From contig NZ_JAGMUO010000097.1 of NCBI RefSeq assembly GCF_019049325.1, positions 827,882 through 891,881 on the forward strand: a stretch of 64,000 nt of DNA. Reading direction: 5' to 3'. The notes under the pieces were generated by a model. That model searched no databases. It had not been told where the DNA came from and worked only from the letters and a program-made list of their open reading frames with translations. The position numbers were made by a program, and so were the translations under genes. Of this stretch, positions 57,083 through 64,000 are shown piece by piece (positions within the stretch are counted from its first letter, which is position 1; every line of letters begins with the position of its first letter). The stretch comes from Streptomyces sp. AC512_CC834 (GTDB lineage: Bacteria > Actinomycetota > Actinomycetes > Streptomycetales > Streptomycetaceae).

Positions 57083-58441
57083 ATGACCGAAGTGCTCCTG
57101 CTGCTGGTGGCGATCCTGCTCTCGCTCGCGTGCGGCGCGTTCGTCGCGGCCGAGTTCTCCCTGACCACCGTCGAGCGGGGCGAGCTGGAGCGGGCCGCGG
57201 CGCGTGGCGAACGGGGCGCGGCGAGCGCCCTCAAAGGCGTACGGAACCTGACCTTCCAGCTTTCCGGGGCACAGCTCGGCATCACCGTCACCAATCTGGT
57301 GGTCGGCATGCTCGCCGAGCCGTCGGTCGCGGCGCTGATCGCGGGCCCGCTGGAGGACATGGGGGTGTCGCGTTCGGCGGCCTCGTCCCTGGCGCTGGTG
57401 CTGGGCACGGCCCTGTCGACGGTCTTCCTGATGATCGTCGGCGAGCTGGTGCCGAAGAACTGGGCGATCTCCTCGCCGCTGCCCGTGGCCAAGCGGGTGG
57501 GCGGCCCGCAGCGCGTGTTCAGCTCGGCCTTCCGGCCCTTCATCACCCACCTCAACAACACCGCCAACCGCGTCGTGCGACGCTTCGGCGTGGAGCCCGC
57601 GGAGGAGCTGGCGTCCGCGCGCGGGCCGCAGGAGCTGGCGGCGCTCGCCCGGCACTCGGCCAAGGAGGGCGCGCTGGAGCCCGACACCGCCGAGTTGTTC
57701 GTGCGCACCCTGAACCTGGTCGACCTGACGGCGCAGCAGGTGATGACGCCGCGCGTCCAGGTCGTCGCCCTCGATGCCCGGGCGACGTGCGAGGACGTGG
57801 CGAACGCGACGCGGGCGACCGGACTGTCCCGGTTCCCGGTATACCGGGACACCCTCGACGCCGTGGTAGGGACCGCCCACATCAAGGACGTGGTGGCGCT
57901 GCCCGCCGAGCGGCGGCCCGGGATCCCGGTCGCCGAGCTGATGCGCGAGCCGCTGCTGGTCCCCGAGTCGCTGACCGTGGACCGGCTCCTCGACCGGCTC
58001 TCCGGGCGGCGCACGATGGCCGTGGTGATCGACGAGTACGGCGGGACGGCGGGCGTCGCCACGCTGGAGGACATCGTCGAGGAGGTCGTCGGCCAGGTGC
58101 GGGACGAGCACGATCCGCACGAGACGCCCGACCTGGACCCGGCCGGCACCGACGAAGAGGGGCACGCGCTGTACTGGGCCGACGGCTCGGCGCGCGTGGA
58201 CCGGCTCGAACGGCTGGGGCTGCGGGTGCCCGAAGGCCCCTACGAGACGGTCGCGGGGCTGGTCGCGGCCGGCCTGGGGCACATTCCCGCCGTAGGTGAC
58301 AGTCTCGATGTCGCCGGCTGGCGGCTGGACGTCGTGGACGCGACGGGGCGCAGGGCGGCCCGTGTGCTGCTGCACGCGCCGCTGGACGACGCCCGCGCCG
58401 CCGCCTCCGAGGACGAGAACGAAGGGAAGGCCGGCCGGTGA
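57083..58441 (+). CDS. CNNM/CBS-domain membrane protein (HlyC/CorC family)
   Basis: A 452-residue divalent-cation-transport-related protein. DUF21 membrane domain (~1-185; FVAAEFSLTTVERGELERAA, GAQLGITVTNLVVG, MIVGELVPKNWAI), CBS pair (~200-335; VMTPRVQVVALDA, SRFPVYRDTLDAVVGTAHIKD, MAVVIDEYGGTAGVATLEDIVEEVVG) and CorC_HlyC C-terminal domain (~350-430). Often implicated in Mg2+/Co2+ efflux or balance. The stop overlaps the GTG of a shorter paralogue, suggesting a heteromer. Confidence 0.92.
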   Translation: MTEVLLLLVAILLSLACGAFVAAEFSLTTVERGELERAAARGERGAASALKGVRNLTFQLSGAQLGITVTNLVVGMLAEPSVAALIAGPLEDMGVSRSAASSLALVLGTALSTVFLMIVGELVPKNWAISSPLPVAKRVGGPQRVFSSAFRPFITHLNNTANRVVRRFGVEPAEELASARGPQELAALARHSAKEGALEPDTAELFVRTLNLVDLTAQQVMTPRVQVVALDARATCEDVANATRATGLSRFPVYRDTLDAVVGTAHIKDVVALPAERRPGIPVAELMREPLLVPESLTVDRLLDRLSGRRTMAVVIDEYGGTAGVATLEDIVEEVVGQVRDEHDPHETPDLDPAGTDEEGHALYWADGSARVDRLERLGLRVPEGPYETVAGLVAAGLGHIPAVGDSLDVAGWRLDVVDATGRRAARVLLHAPLDDARAAASEDENEGKAGR

Positions 58442-59451
58442 CCGCCGTACAGCTCCTGATCGGTCTGGCGACGCTCGTCGTCAACGCGTTCTTCGTGGCC
58501 GCCGAATTCGCGCTGATCTCCGTGCGCCGCAGCCAGGTGGAGCCGTACGCCGAAGAGGGCGACGCCCGGGCGAAGCGCGTGCTGTGGGGTCTCGAGCACG
58601 TGTCGGCGCTGATGGCGGCGGCGCAGCTCGGCATCACCCTGTGCACGCTGGTCCTCGGCGTGGTCGCGGAACCGGCGATCGCGCATCTGCTGGAGCCGGT
58701 GTTCCACGCGGTGGGCGTGCCGTCCGGTGCCGGGCACGCGGTGTCCTTCGTGATCGCCCTGGCGCTGGCGACCTATCTGCACATGCTGCTGGGCGAGATG
58801 GTGCCGAAGAACATCGCGCTGGCCGAGCCGGTGCGCAGCGCCCTGATCCTCGGGCCGCCGCTGGTGGCGCTGTCCCGTGCGCTGCGCCCGGTGATCTTCA
58901 CGGTCAACGCCTTCGCGAACGCGCTGCTCAAGCTGCTCAGGGTCGAGGCCAAGAACGAGGTGGCGGCGACCTTCACGGACGCGGAGCTGGCGGAGATCGT
59001 CAAGGACGCCGGCGAGGCCGGGCTGATCGACGACCGGGCCCGGGAGCGGCTGTACGACGCCCTGGAGCTGGGCCGGCGACCGGTGCGGGACGTGGTGCTG
59101 CCGCTGGAGCGCGTCGTCCACGCGCGCGTGGACACCACGCCGGAGCAGTTGGAGCGGCTGTCGGCCCAGTCGGGGTTCTCCCGCTTCCCGGTGGTGGACG
59201 ACGGGCGGCGGATCGTCGGCTACCTGCACGTGAAGGACGCGCTGGACGCCTCGCCGCGGGACGTGCCGTTCCGGTCGCGGGACATGCGGCCCATCGCCCG
59301 GGTGCGGGAGCGCACCCCACTGGACGACGTGCTCACCGCGATGCGGCGCAGCCGTACGCATCTGGCGGCCGTACTCGGGTCCGACGGGCGGCTGGCGGGT
59401 CTGGTGACCATGGAGGACGTGCTGCGGGAGCTGTTCGGGCAGCGGACCTGA
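58438..59451 (+). CDS. Second CNNM/CBS membrane protein, lacking the CorC domain
   Basis: A 337-residue paralogue of the gene before it. DUF21 domain (FFVAAEFALISVRRSQVEPYA, AAQLGITLCTLVLGVVAEPA, LLGEMVPKNIALAEPV) and CBS pair (SRFPVVDDGRRIVGYLHVKD, LAAVLGSDGRLAGLVTMEDVL) but no C-terminal CorC_HlyC domain. GTGA overlap with the upstream gene means coupled translation in roughly equal amounts. The pair is a conserved actinobacterial arrangement. Confidence 0.92.
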   Translation: MTAVQLLIGLATLVVNAFFVAAEFALISVRRSQVEPYAEEGDARAKRVLWGLEHVSALMAAAQLGITLCTLVLGVVAEPAIAHLLEPVFHAVGVPSGAGHAVSFVIALALATYLHMLLGEMVPKNIALAEPVRSALILGPPLVALSRALRPVIFTVNAFANALLKLLRVEAKNEVAATFTDAELAEIVKDAGEAGLIDDRARERLYDALELGRRPVRDVVLPLERVVHARVDTTPEQLERLSAQSGFSRFPVVDDGRRIVGYLHVKDALDASPRDVPFRSRDMRPIARVRERTPLDDVLTAMRRSRTHLAAVLGSDGRLAGLVTMEDVLRELFGQRT

Positions 59452-59535
59452 GCCCGCGCGGACCGGCGTAGGGCGGCCGACGGGCGGAGGTCGACCGACC
59501 GGCGGGTATGTGCAGGGGCTACCATTTCTGTCGCC

Positions 59536-60318
59536 ATGCAGACGAACCCCGCGTACACCAGTCTCGTCGCCGTCGGCGACTCCTTCACCGAGGGCATGTC
59601 GGACCTGCTGCCCGACGGCTCCTACCGGGGCTGGGCCGACCTCCTCGCCGCGCGGATGGCGGCCCGCTCCCCCGACTTCCGGTACGCCAACCTCGCGGTG
59701 CGCGGAAAGCTGATCAGGCAGATCGTCGACGAGCAGGTGGACGTGGCGGCGGCCATGGGAGCCGACGTGATCACACTGGTCGGCGGGCTCAACGACACGC
59801 TGCGGCCCAAGTGCGACATGGCCCGGGTGCGCGATCTGCTGACGCAGGCCGTGGAGCGGCTCGCCCCGCACTGCGAGCAGCTCGTGCTGATGCGCAGCCC
59901 CGGCCGCCAGGGCCCGGTACTGGAACGGTTCCGGCCTCGCATGGAGGCCCTGTTCGCCGTCATCGACGACCTGGCCGGGCAGCACGGCGCGGTGGTCGTC
60001 GACCTGTACGGGGCTCAGTCGCTGGCCGACCCGCGCATGTGGGACGTGGACCGGCTGCACCTGACCGCCGAGGGCCACCGCCGGGTCGCGGAGGCCGTGT
60101 GGCAGACGCTGGGCCACGAGCCCGAGGATCCCGAGTGGCACGCGCCGATCCCGGTGACGCCGCCGCTGGGATGGATGGCGCGCAGGACCGCCGACGTCCG
60201 GTTCGCCCGGCAGTACCTGCTGCCGTGGATAGGCCGCAGGCTGACGGGCCGCTCGTCCGGGGACGGCCTGCCGCCCAAGCGCCCGGAGCTGCTGCCCTAC
60301 GAGGACCTCGCGCGGTGA
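59536..60318 (+). CDS. SGNH/GDSL-type hydrolase
   Basis: A 260-residue esterase-like protein without signal peptide. Block I GDSFTEG (nucleophile Ser), block II Gly in NLAVRGKL, block III GGLNDTL (Asn), block V WDVDRLHLTAEGH (catalytic Asp and His). A -10-like TACCAT (59519-59524) lies 11 bases before the ATG. The C-terminal ~70 residues (WMARRTADVRFARQYLLPWIGRRL) are basic and amphipathic, possibly membrane-associating. It is the last host gene before the mobile element. Confidence 0.93.
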   Translation: MQTNPAYTSLVAVGDSFTEGMSDLLPDGSYRGWADLLAARMAARSPDFRYANLAVRGKLIRQIVDEQVDVAAAMGADVITLVGGLNDTLRPKCDMARVRDLLTQAVERLAPHCEQLVLMRSPGRQGPVLERFRPRMEALFAVIDDLAGQHGAVVVDLYGAQSLADPRMWDVDRLHLTAEGHRRVAEAVWQTLGHEPEDPEWHAPIPVTPPLGWMARRTADVRFARQYLLPWIGRRLTGRSSGDGLPPKRPELLPYEDLAR

Positions 60319-60432
60319 TCCCCGGGGTCACGGGCCCTTCGTAGCTTCCGACGAAAACCCCGTGGCGGCGACCTGCACGAATCGCCCAGTAGAATCCGTC
60401 CACAGTTCTACCGGTCGACGAATCCTTACAGG
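60319..60432. other. Junction between host DNA and mobile element (candidate left attachment region)
   Basis: 114 bases between the SGNH hydrolase stop and the integrase stop. Likely place of the left attachment core because the integrase reads towards it. No tRNA cloverleaf or other RNA gene was found. The core repeat cannot be defined without the right end. Confidence 0.35.
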
Positions 60433-61668
60433 TCAGTGGCCATGTGAGTGATCTCCTGAGAGATCGTTTCTCACAAAATCACACATGGGGGCTTTTCGAT
60501 CACCCCCAACGAAGCCGTCCCACGCCTTCGCCGCGGCCCTCATGTCCTCGACATCGACGGTGACGTACTTCCGCTTGGTGAAGCTGGCGTTCGTATGCCC
60601 GGCCCAGGCGGCGAGGACGACGTCAGGGGTGCCGCTCACCGCGAGGTACGACAGGCAGGAGTGCCGGGCGTCGTACAGCCGGACCCGGCGCATCTCCAGC
60701 TCCCGCATGAGCCGATAGGCGTGCTCCCGCAGGTGCCGGGTGTTCCGCGGCATGCCGAGCTGGTCGACGACGACGTACCCGGAGTCGGTGTAGCCCTCGC
60801 CGGCCGCGAGCTTCTCCCGGGCCTGGAGTGCCCGGAACCGCTTCAGCGAGTCCAGCACGGGGCCGGGCAGGGGCAGGACGCGTTCGCCAGCCTCGGTCTT
60901 CGCATCCTTCTCCAGCACGGTGACGTTGCCGATCATCGTGCGGGTGCGGGCGATCTCCAGCGTGGCCAGCTTGAGGTCCAGGTACTCCCACCGCAGGCCG
61001 ACGACCTCAGCGGGCCGGAACCCCATCAGGGACAGCAGCAGGGCCGGGTAAAGCCGGTCCCGCTCGATGCCGCGGATGAACGTCTGAACCTCGGTGACGG
61101 TCCACGGCTTCACCTTCGGCCGGGCCTTCTTGTCCGCCTTCTTGTCGGCGAGGCTGACCCGGACGAACTGGGCCGGGCTCTCGGCGATGAGCTTGCGGAC
61201 GACGGCCCGCTTCAGCGCCTCCCGGAGCCGAGTGAGGACGCCTTCGGCCGTGGACACGGCGAGCCGGGTGCCGGCCGCCCCGCCCTTGCGACGGCCGTTG
61301 GCGACGATGTCGTCGATGCAGGCCTGCACCTGGTCCTCGGTGAGTTCCTGGAGCCGGACGTGCCCGATGCGGTCGTAGACGTGGACCAGGGCGAGCCGGT
61401 ACGTGCGGATCGTCGTCTCCTCGACGTCGCGCCGCTTGTACTCCAGCCACTGGTCGAGCCACTCGGCGAGGGTGACCTTGTTGGGGAGGATGAGCGTCCC
61501 GGCGGACCGCTGGTGCTGGATTCGGGCGCGCTCGTTCTTCACCTCGGTCTTGGTGTCCTTGGTGATGGTGACCTGGACGCGCTTGCCGGTCTCGTCGCGG
61601 CCGGCGTCGACCACCGTGCGATAGCGGGTCTTGCCGTTCCGCAGCGTGACCTTCTTGATCTCCGCCAT
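60433..61668 (-). CDS. int: Tyrosine recombinase/integrase
   Basis: A 411-residue integrase that would insert and excise the element. N-terminal AP2-like arm domain (~1-60), SAM-like core-binding domain (~62-160) and catalytic domain with Arg218 (GFRPAEVVGLRW), DARHS (Arg335, His336), His358 (AWAGHTNASFTKRK) and Tyr368 nucleophile (KRKYVTV). The C-terminal ~30 residues carry a Cys and a His-Gly-His end and contain a 6-bp hairpin (GATCTC/GAGATC at 60449-60464). Starts 29 bases after the XRE stop; GGGGGAG upstream. Base composition is a little less GC-rich than host genes. Confidence 0.95.
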   Translation of the reverse strand: MAEIKKVTLRNGKTRYRTVVDAGRDETGKRVQVTITKDTKTEVKNERARIQHQRSAGTLILPNKVTLAEWLDQWLEYKRRDVEETTIRTYRLALVHVYDRIGHVRLQELTEDQVQACIDDIVANGRRKGGAAGTRLAVSTAEGVLTRLREALKRAVVRKLIAESPAQFVRVSLADKKADKKARPKVKPWTVTEVQTFIRGIERDRLYPALLLSLMGFRPAEVVGLRWEYLDLKLATLEIARTRTMIGNVTVLEKDAKTEAGERVLPLPGPVLDSLKRFRALQAREKLAAGEGYTDSGYVVVDQLGMPRNTRHLREHAYRLMRELEMRRVRLYDARHSCLSYLAVSGTPDVVLAAWAGHTNASFTKRKYVTVDVEDMRAAAKAWDGFVGGDRKAPMCDFVRNDLSGDHSHGH

Positions 61669-61697
61669 GACTCCCCCTCACCAGCCCTCAGGCGGCC

Positions 61698-62363
61698 TCA
61701 CTCGTCTCCGGCGTCACTGCTGCGCTGCTGCTCAACCTTCCATTGGCGAGTCTCTCGGGACAGCTTGGCGTGTTCCTTGGCGGTCTGGTCAACCTCTGCC
61801 GAAAGGCGGTCAAGCCAGGTCCGCACCTCATTCAGGTGCTCCTCGAACCCCTCGTCCAGGCGATCGCTGCTGACCTCGGAGATCCCAACCAGGCGGTAGA
61901 CCTCGTCATGCAGCACGTCTACGGCTCGACCGGCAGGCTTCCGCTTCACGTACCGCTGCTCCTGTGAGTGGCTGAGCAGTTCGTACGCCTCTTGCTTGTC
62001 TGGGCTGGCCTTCTCCCCCGGTGCGGCCGGGAGCGCGCGCCGCCCCATGGCCCAGCTCCACGCGTTCGCGAGCGTCGTCTCCACCGTGTCCGTCAGTGGG
62101 ATGTAGGGGTCGCTCGCACCGTGGGGCGGTAGGAGGAGGGCGAGCGGACTGACGTTCAGCGCAAGGGCGAACGACACGAGGTCGTCCACGTCAATCCGCC
62201 GCTCGCCGCGCTCGACCTTGCTCACCACGGTCGGGAGCATCGGCCGGCCTACGGCGCGGAGCCGGTCGGACACGTCCTTCTGCTTCAACTGACGGGCTTT
62301 GCGTACCCGTTCGATGTTCCGAGCCACCTGAGTGGACGTCGGTCCAGACTCCGAAATCGCCAT
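61698..62363 (-). CDS. XRE-family repressor of the mobile element
   Basis: A 221-residue regulator. HTH about 9-70 (VARNIERVRKARQLKQKDVSDRLRAVG, LPTVVSKVERGERRIDVDDLVSFALAL). The C-terminal part is helical/coiled-coil-like (DRLDEGFEEHLNEVRTWLDRL, VDQTAKEHAKLSRETRQWK), unlike LexA-type phage repressors, so control by autocleavage is unlikely. It sits between integrase and a divergent excisionase-like gene, the position of element immunity repressors. ATG 62363; codon use visibly less GC-biased than host. Confidence 0.88.
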   Translation of the reverse strand: MAISESGPTSTQVARNIERVRKARQLKQKDVSDRLRAVGRPMLPTVVSKVERGERRIDVDDLVSFALALNVSPLALLLPPHGASDPYIPLTDTVETTLANAWSWAMGRRALPAAPGEKASPDKQEAYELLSHSQEQRYVKRKPAGRAVDVLHDEVYRLVGISEVSSDRLDEGFEEHLNEVRTWLDRLSAEVDQTAKEHAKLSRETRQWKVEQQRSSDAGDE

Positions 62364-62423
62364 GACATGGATTCTGCACCATGGACTAGCGAACGTCCAG
62401 TCGCGTGCGCTACATTCCATGAG

Positions 62424-62457
62424 ACGGCGAATCCGTCACACGAAACGGCGAATTCGT
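62424..62457. promoter_or_regulatory. Tandem operators of the mobile element
   Basis: ACGGCGAATCCGT (62424-62436) and ACGGCGAATTCGT (62445-62457) are 13-bp near-identical half-dyads exactly 21 bases apart, two helical turns. Each is itself an imperfect palindrome. They lie between the repressor and excisionase-like genes, 34 bases before the latter. Confidence 0.65.
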
Positions 62458-62490
62458 TCCCTAGATCGCGCTAGAACACGGAGAGTGGTC

Positions 62491-62691
62491 GTGAAAGACC
62501 TGCCCACCCTGGACGAGGTCCGCGGCTGGCCCGCCACTGTCGACGTCGCCCGAGCGGCCCGCGCTGTCGGTATCAGCCGGGCCCAGATGTACCGCCTGAT
62601 TGCCGCTGGTGAGGCGCCCGTGAGGGTCCTCGACTTCGGCGCCAAGAGGGTCGTAACCGCGAGTCTCGTTCGACTGCTCGAAGCCGCGTGA
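62491..62691 (+). CDS. Excisionase-like helix-turn-helix protein
   Basis: A 66-residue MerR/AlpA-type HTH protein: ATVDVARAARAVGISRAQMYRLIAAGEAPVRVLDFGAKRVVTASLVRLLEA, with the winged-helix pattern of excisionases and AlpA activators. GTG 62491 is preceded by GGAGAG; GTG 62485 is possible. Divergent from the repressor and followed by a strong terminator. It likely promotes excision or activates element genes. Confidence 0.85.
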   Translation: MKDLPTLDEVRGWPATVDVARAARAVGISRAQMYRLIAAGEAPVRVLDFGAKRVVTASLVRLLEAA

Positions 62692-62693
62692 AA

Positions 62694-62735
62694 CGGCCCC
62701 CGGCAGGTGCTCCAACACCTGTGATCCGGGGGCCG
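62694..62735 (+). terminator. Two-part terminator after the excisionase-like gene
   Basis: Outer stem CGGCCCCCGG (62694-62703) / CCGGGGGCCG (62726-62735) with inner stem CAGGTG / CACCTG (62704-62709 / 62716-62721). It starts two bases after the stop, so the next genes need their own promoter or attenuation release. Confidence 0.8.
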
Positions 62736-62818
62736 GAAGCACCAGCCATCCATCCCTGAACAGCCGAACGGCGGCGCGGGCCCTACACCCGTTGCGCCGC
62801 CGTCGAAAGGAGCTTCAG

Positions 62819-63481
62819 ATGAAGCGTAGCGCCACCCTCCCGACGCCCGCCATCCCGGCCGTGGCCGCCCTCGGCACGAACGGCCGCCTCCCCGCCGTCG
62901 TCGCGCAGGCCGGCCTCACCCCGGCGCAGGCCGACGGCATCGCCTGCATCCGCTGCGGCAGCGACGACGGCCCCATGACCCCGGTCGGCACCCGCGACGG
63001 CATCCAGGTGTTCGCCTGCACCCCGGCCTGCCCCATCACGGACGGCCGCCCCGAGGGACCGTGGGACGTGGACCGGATCGTCGCCGCCCTCCCCGAAGTC
63101 ATGCAGCAGGCGTTCCCCCAGGAGTACACGCCCGAGCTGAACACGCAGGTCGTCAAGGAAATCGGCTCCGCCCTCGCCTCGATCGGTCCCGTGCAGGTCG
63201 CCAAGGGCGCGATCCGTACGGCGCTGCACGCCCGCCTGGACGGTCTCACGACCAACCCGCAGGACGTCTCCGAGGAACTGCACCAGCAGGTCATCGACGA
63301 CCAGGCGGAGCACCTCGCCCGTGTCACCGGGTTCCCCCTCGAGGAAGCCCGCGCGAACGAGGCGTTCACCACGGCCAACTACGCGATCCGGCAGGCGCTG
63401 AGCCTGTCGCCGGACCGGGCACGGACCGCGTTCGCGCTGCGGTCGATGCTCAACATGCTCATCGACGAGGCCGGCGCGTGA
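62819..63481 (+). CDS. Mobile-element protein with Cys-rich zinc-ribbon-like region
   Basis: A 220-residue protein I do not recognise. It has an Ala/Pro-rich N-terminus, then two Cys pairs in CIRCGSDDG and ACTPAC (about residues 42-66), spaced like a treble-clef or ribbon zinc site, and a long helical C-terminal part. Start ATG 62819 with AAAGGAG upstream. It overlaps the next gene by four bases (GTGA), which overlaps the helicase gene likewise, so the three form a coupled replication-type operon. A helicase loader or regulatory role is possible but unproven. Confidence 0.7.
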   Translation: MKRSATLPTPAIPAVAALGTNGRLPAVVAQAGLTPAQADGIACIRCGSDDGPMTPVGTRDGIQVFACTPACPITDGRPEGPWDVDRIVAALPEVMQQAFPQEYTPELNTQVVKEIGSALASIGPVQVAKGAIRTALHARLDGLTTNPQDVSEELHQQVIDDQAEHLARVTGFPLEEARANEAFTTANYAIRQALSLSPDRARTAFALRSMLNMLIDEAGA

Positions 63482-63681
63482 CCGGCCGTTCCGCTCACCG
63501 AAGCCCTGGCGCCCACCGTGGCGCCGGGGCCTCCGGCGTACGCGACGCACTCCTGAACAACCCGTACGGGCTCACCCTCCGCGAAGTCCGCGCCGAGATC
63601 CGCCGCCTGTCCGCCCGCGGTTGGCAGACCTGGGAGATCTCGGTGCGCTTCGCCACCACCCGCAAGGACGCCACCGAGTGA
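63478..63681 (+). CDS. Small coupled mobile-element protein
   Basis: A 67-residue basic protein translated from a GTG that overlaps the previous stop. N-terminal third is Gly/Ser/His-rich; the rest (VRDALLNNPYGLTLREVRAEIRRLSARGWQTWEISVRFA) is predicted to be a helical, possibly HTH-like domain. No family recognised. Its stop overlaps the GTG of the helicase gene. Confidence 0.6.
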   Translation: MTGRSAHRSPGAHRGAGASGVRDALLNNPYGLTLREVRAEIRRLSARGWQTWEISVRFATTRKDATE

Positions 63682-64000
63682 CCGAGCACGACAGCGCACC
63701 CCAGTGGGGCGCGCAGGACGACGAGCGCATCGGCCTGGAACGGGCCGTGGTCGGCACGGCGCTGCTCAACCCGCAGCAGTTCGCCGACCTCGCCGAGATC
63801 ATCCACCCCGGCATGCTGCGTCACGCGCCTGCTCGCCTCGTCTGGGACCTGCTCGCCCAGCGCATCCCCGCCGGCCTCCCGACTGACTATGTGGCTCTCC
63901 AGATGGAGATGCCCGAGGCGGATCTGAAGCGGATCGGCGGCCCGCCCGTCTTCGCCACCCTCGGGCAGCACTCCGTCGGGGCCGCTCACTGGCACGCCGA
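63678..64000 (+). CDS. DnaB-like replicative helicase, N-terminal part (truncated by window end)
   Basis: First 107 codons only; the frame is open to the window edge. ERAVVGTALLNPQQFADLAEII, LRHAPARLVWDLLAQRI and PTDYVALQMEM follow the DnaB N-terminal domain pattern (ERAVLGALL..., H..I...L...G.P.D..TL). The ATPase domain lies outside. Translationally coupled to the small gene upstream. It suggests replication of the element by a phage-style DnaB helicase. Confidence 0.75.
   Translation, partial: MTEHDSAPQWGAQDDERIGLERAVVGTALLNPQQFADLAEIIHPGMLRHAPARLVWDLLAQRIPAGLPTDYVALQMEMPEADLKRIGGPPVFATLGQHSVGAAHWHA

Noticed and set aside
60319-60432. tRNA gene as integration target
   Set aside because: No acceptor/T-arm pattern or GGTTCGA-type T-loop with matching stems could be found.

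Overview
The window is a stretch of linear-chromosome arm or near-core DNA from a Streptomyces species. The evidence is very high GC with third-position G/C in almost every codon, frequent GTG (and one good TTG) starts, ATGA/GTGA stop-start overlaps, leaderless-looking promoters, and actinomycete-only families (RppA, CYP158, DUF397, DUF5753, MurT/GatD, F420-type oxidoreductase). From memory, the gene order closely follows S. coelicolor from celB/celS2 through the DNA ligase, rppA/CYP158A2, pfkA, tap and the bio genes; that synteny is recollection and was not computed.

Layout. (1) 1-1826: cellulose degradation, with the end of a secreted GH12 endoglucanase-CBM2 and a complete AA10 copper LPMO-CBM2. 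(2) 1890-6326: a DUF5519 protein, a MarR-DHA2 efflux pair, DUF779, a small membrane protein and a secreted GDPD-like enzyme. (3) 6513-11585: an acyl-CoA dehydrogenase pair plus a quinone oxidoreductase in one operon, then an XRE-cupin regulator divergent from a CxxC flavoprotein. (4) 11771-15559: ATP-dependent DNA ligase, Nudix, aldehyde dehydrogenase and a small conserved protein. (5) 15697-18550: the three-gene overlapping rppA-CYP158A-cupin operon for tetrahydroxynaphthalene/flaviolin pigment. (6) 18686-26566: acyl-CoA dehydrogenase/TetR divergon, a 30-bp minisatellite, peptide deformylase, MurT/GatD, phosphofructokinase, a CtaG-like assembly protein and a 56-residue membrane protein. (7) 26607-30873: a tight four-gene operon, LytTR regulator - small membrane protein - Na+/solute symporter - LytS-type kinase. 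(8) 30951-35843: Lrp, DDAH-ornithine aminotransferase, RpiB and a ProP-like transporter. (9) 35940-44520: a giant secreted M4-M28-CBM protease, XRE regulator, PlsC, an epimerase and tripeptidyl aminopeptidase.

(10) 44886-49179: Phd/YefM antitoxin, a ClpP paralogue lacking the catalytic His with a small partner, an NlpC/P60 hydrolase under a c-di-AMP (ydaO-type) riboswitch, and a whiJ-like developmental module (RsbW-type ATPase, XRE-DUF5753 with two TTA codons, DUF397). (11) 49227-53764: biotin synthesis, bioF divergent from bioB-bioA-bioD. (12) 54053-60318: methyltransferase, Fic-like toxin/antitoxin pair with a palindromic operator, F420-type oxidoreductase, GNAT, two CNNM/CBS membrane proteins and an SGNH hydrolase.

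(13) 60433-64000: the left end of an integrated mobile element: tyrosine integrase, XRE repressor, divergent excisionase-like HTH protein, a Cys-rich protein, a small coupled protein and the start of a DnaB-like helicase. This differs from the RepSA/prim-pol replication genes usual in actinomycete integrative elements and looks more like a prophage or phage satellite. The right end lies outside the window, so its cargo is unknown. The most unusual items are this element, the His-less ClpP locus, the M4-M28 fusion, the BioB Cys/His tail, and the degenerate Fic toxin pair. No tRNA, rRNA or CRISPR array was seen.
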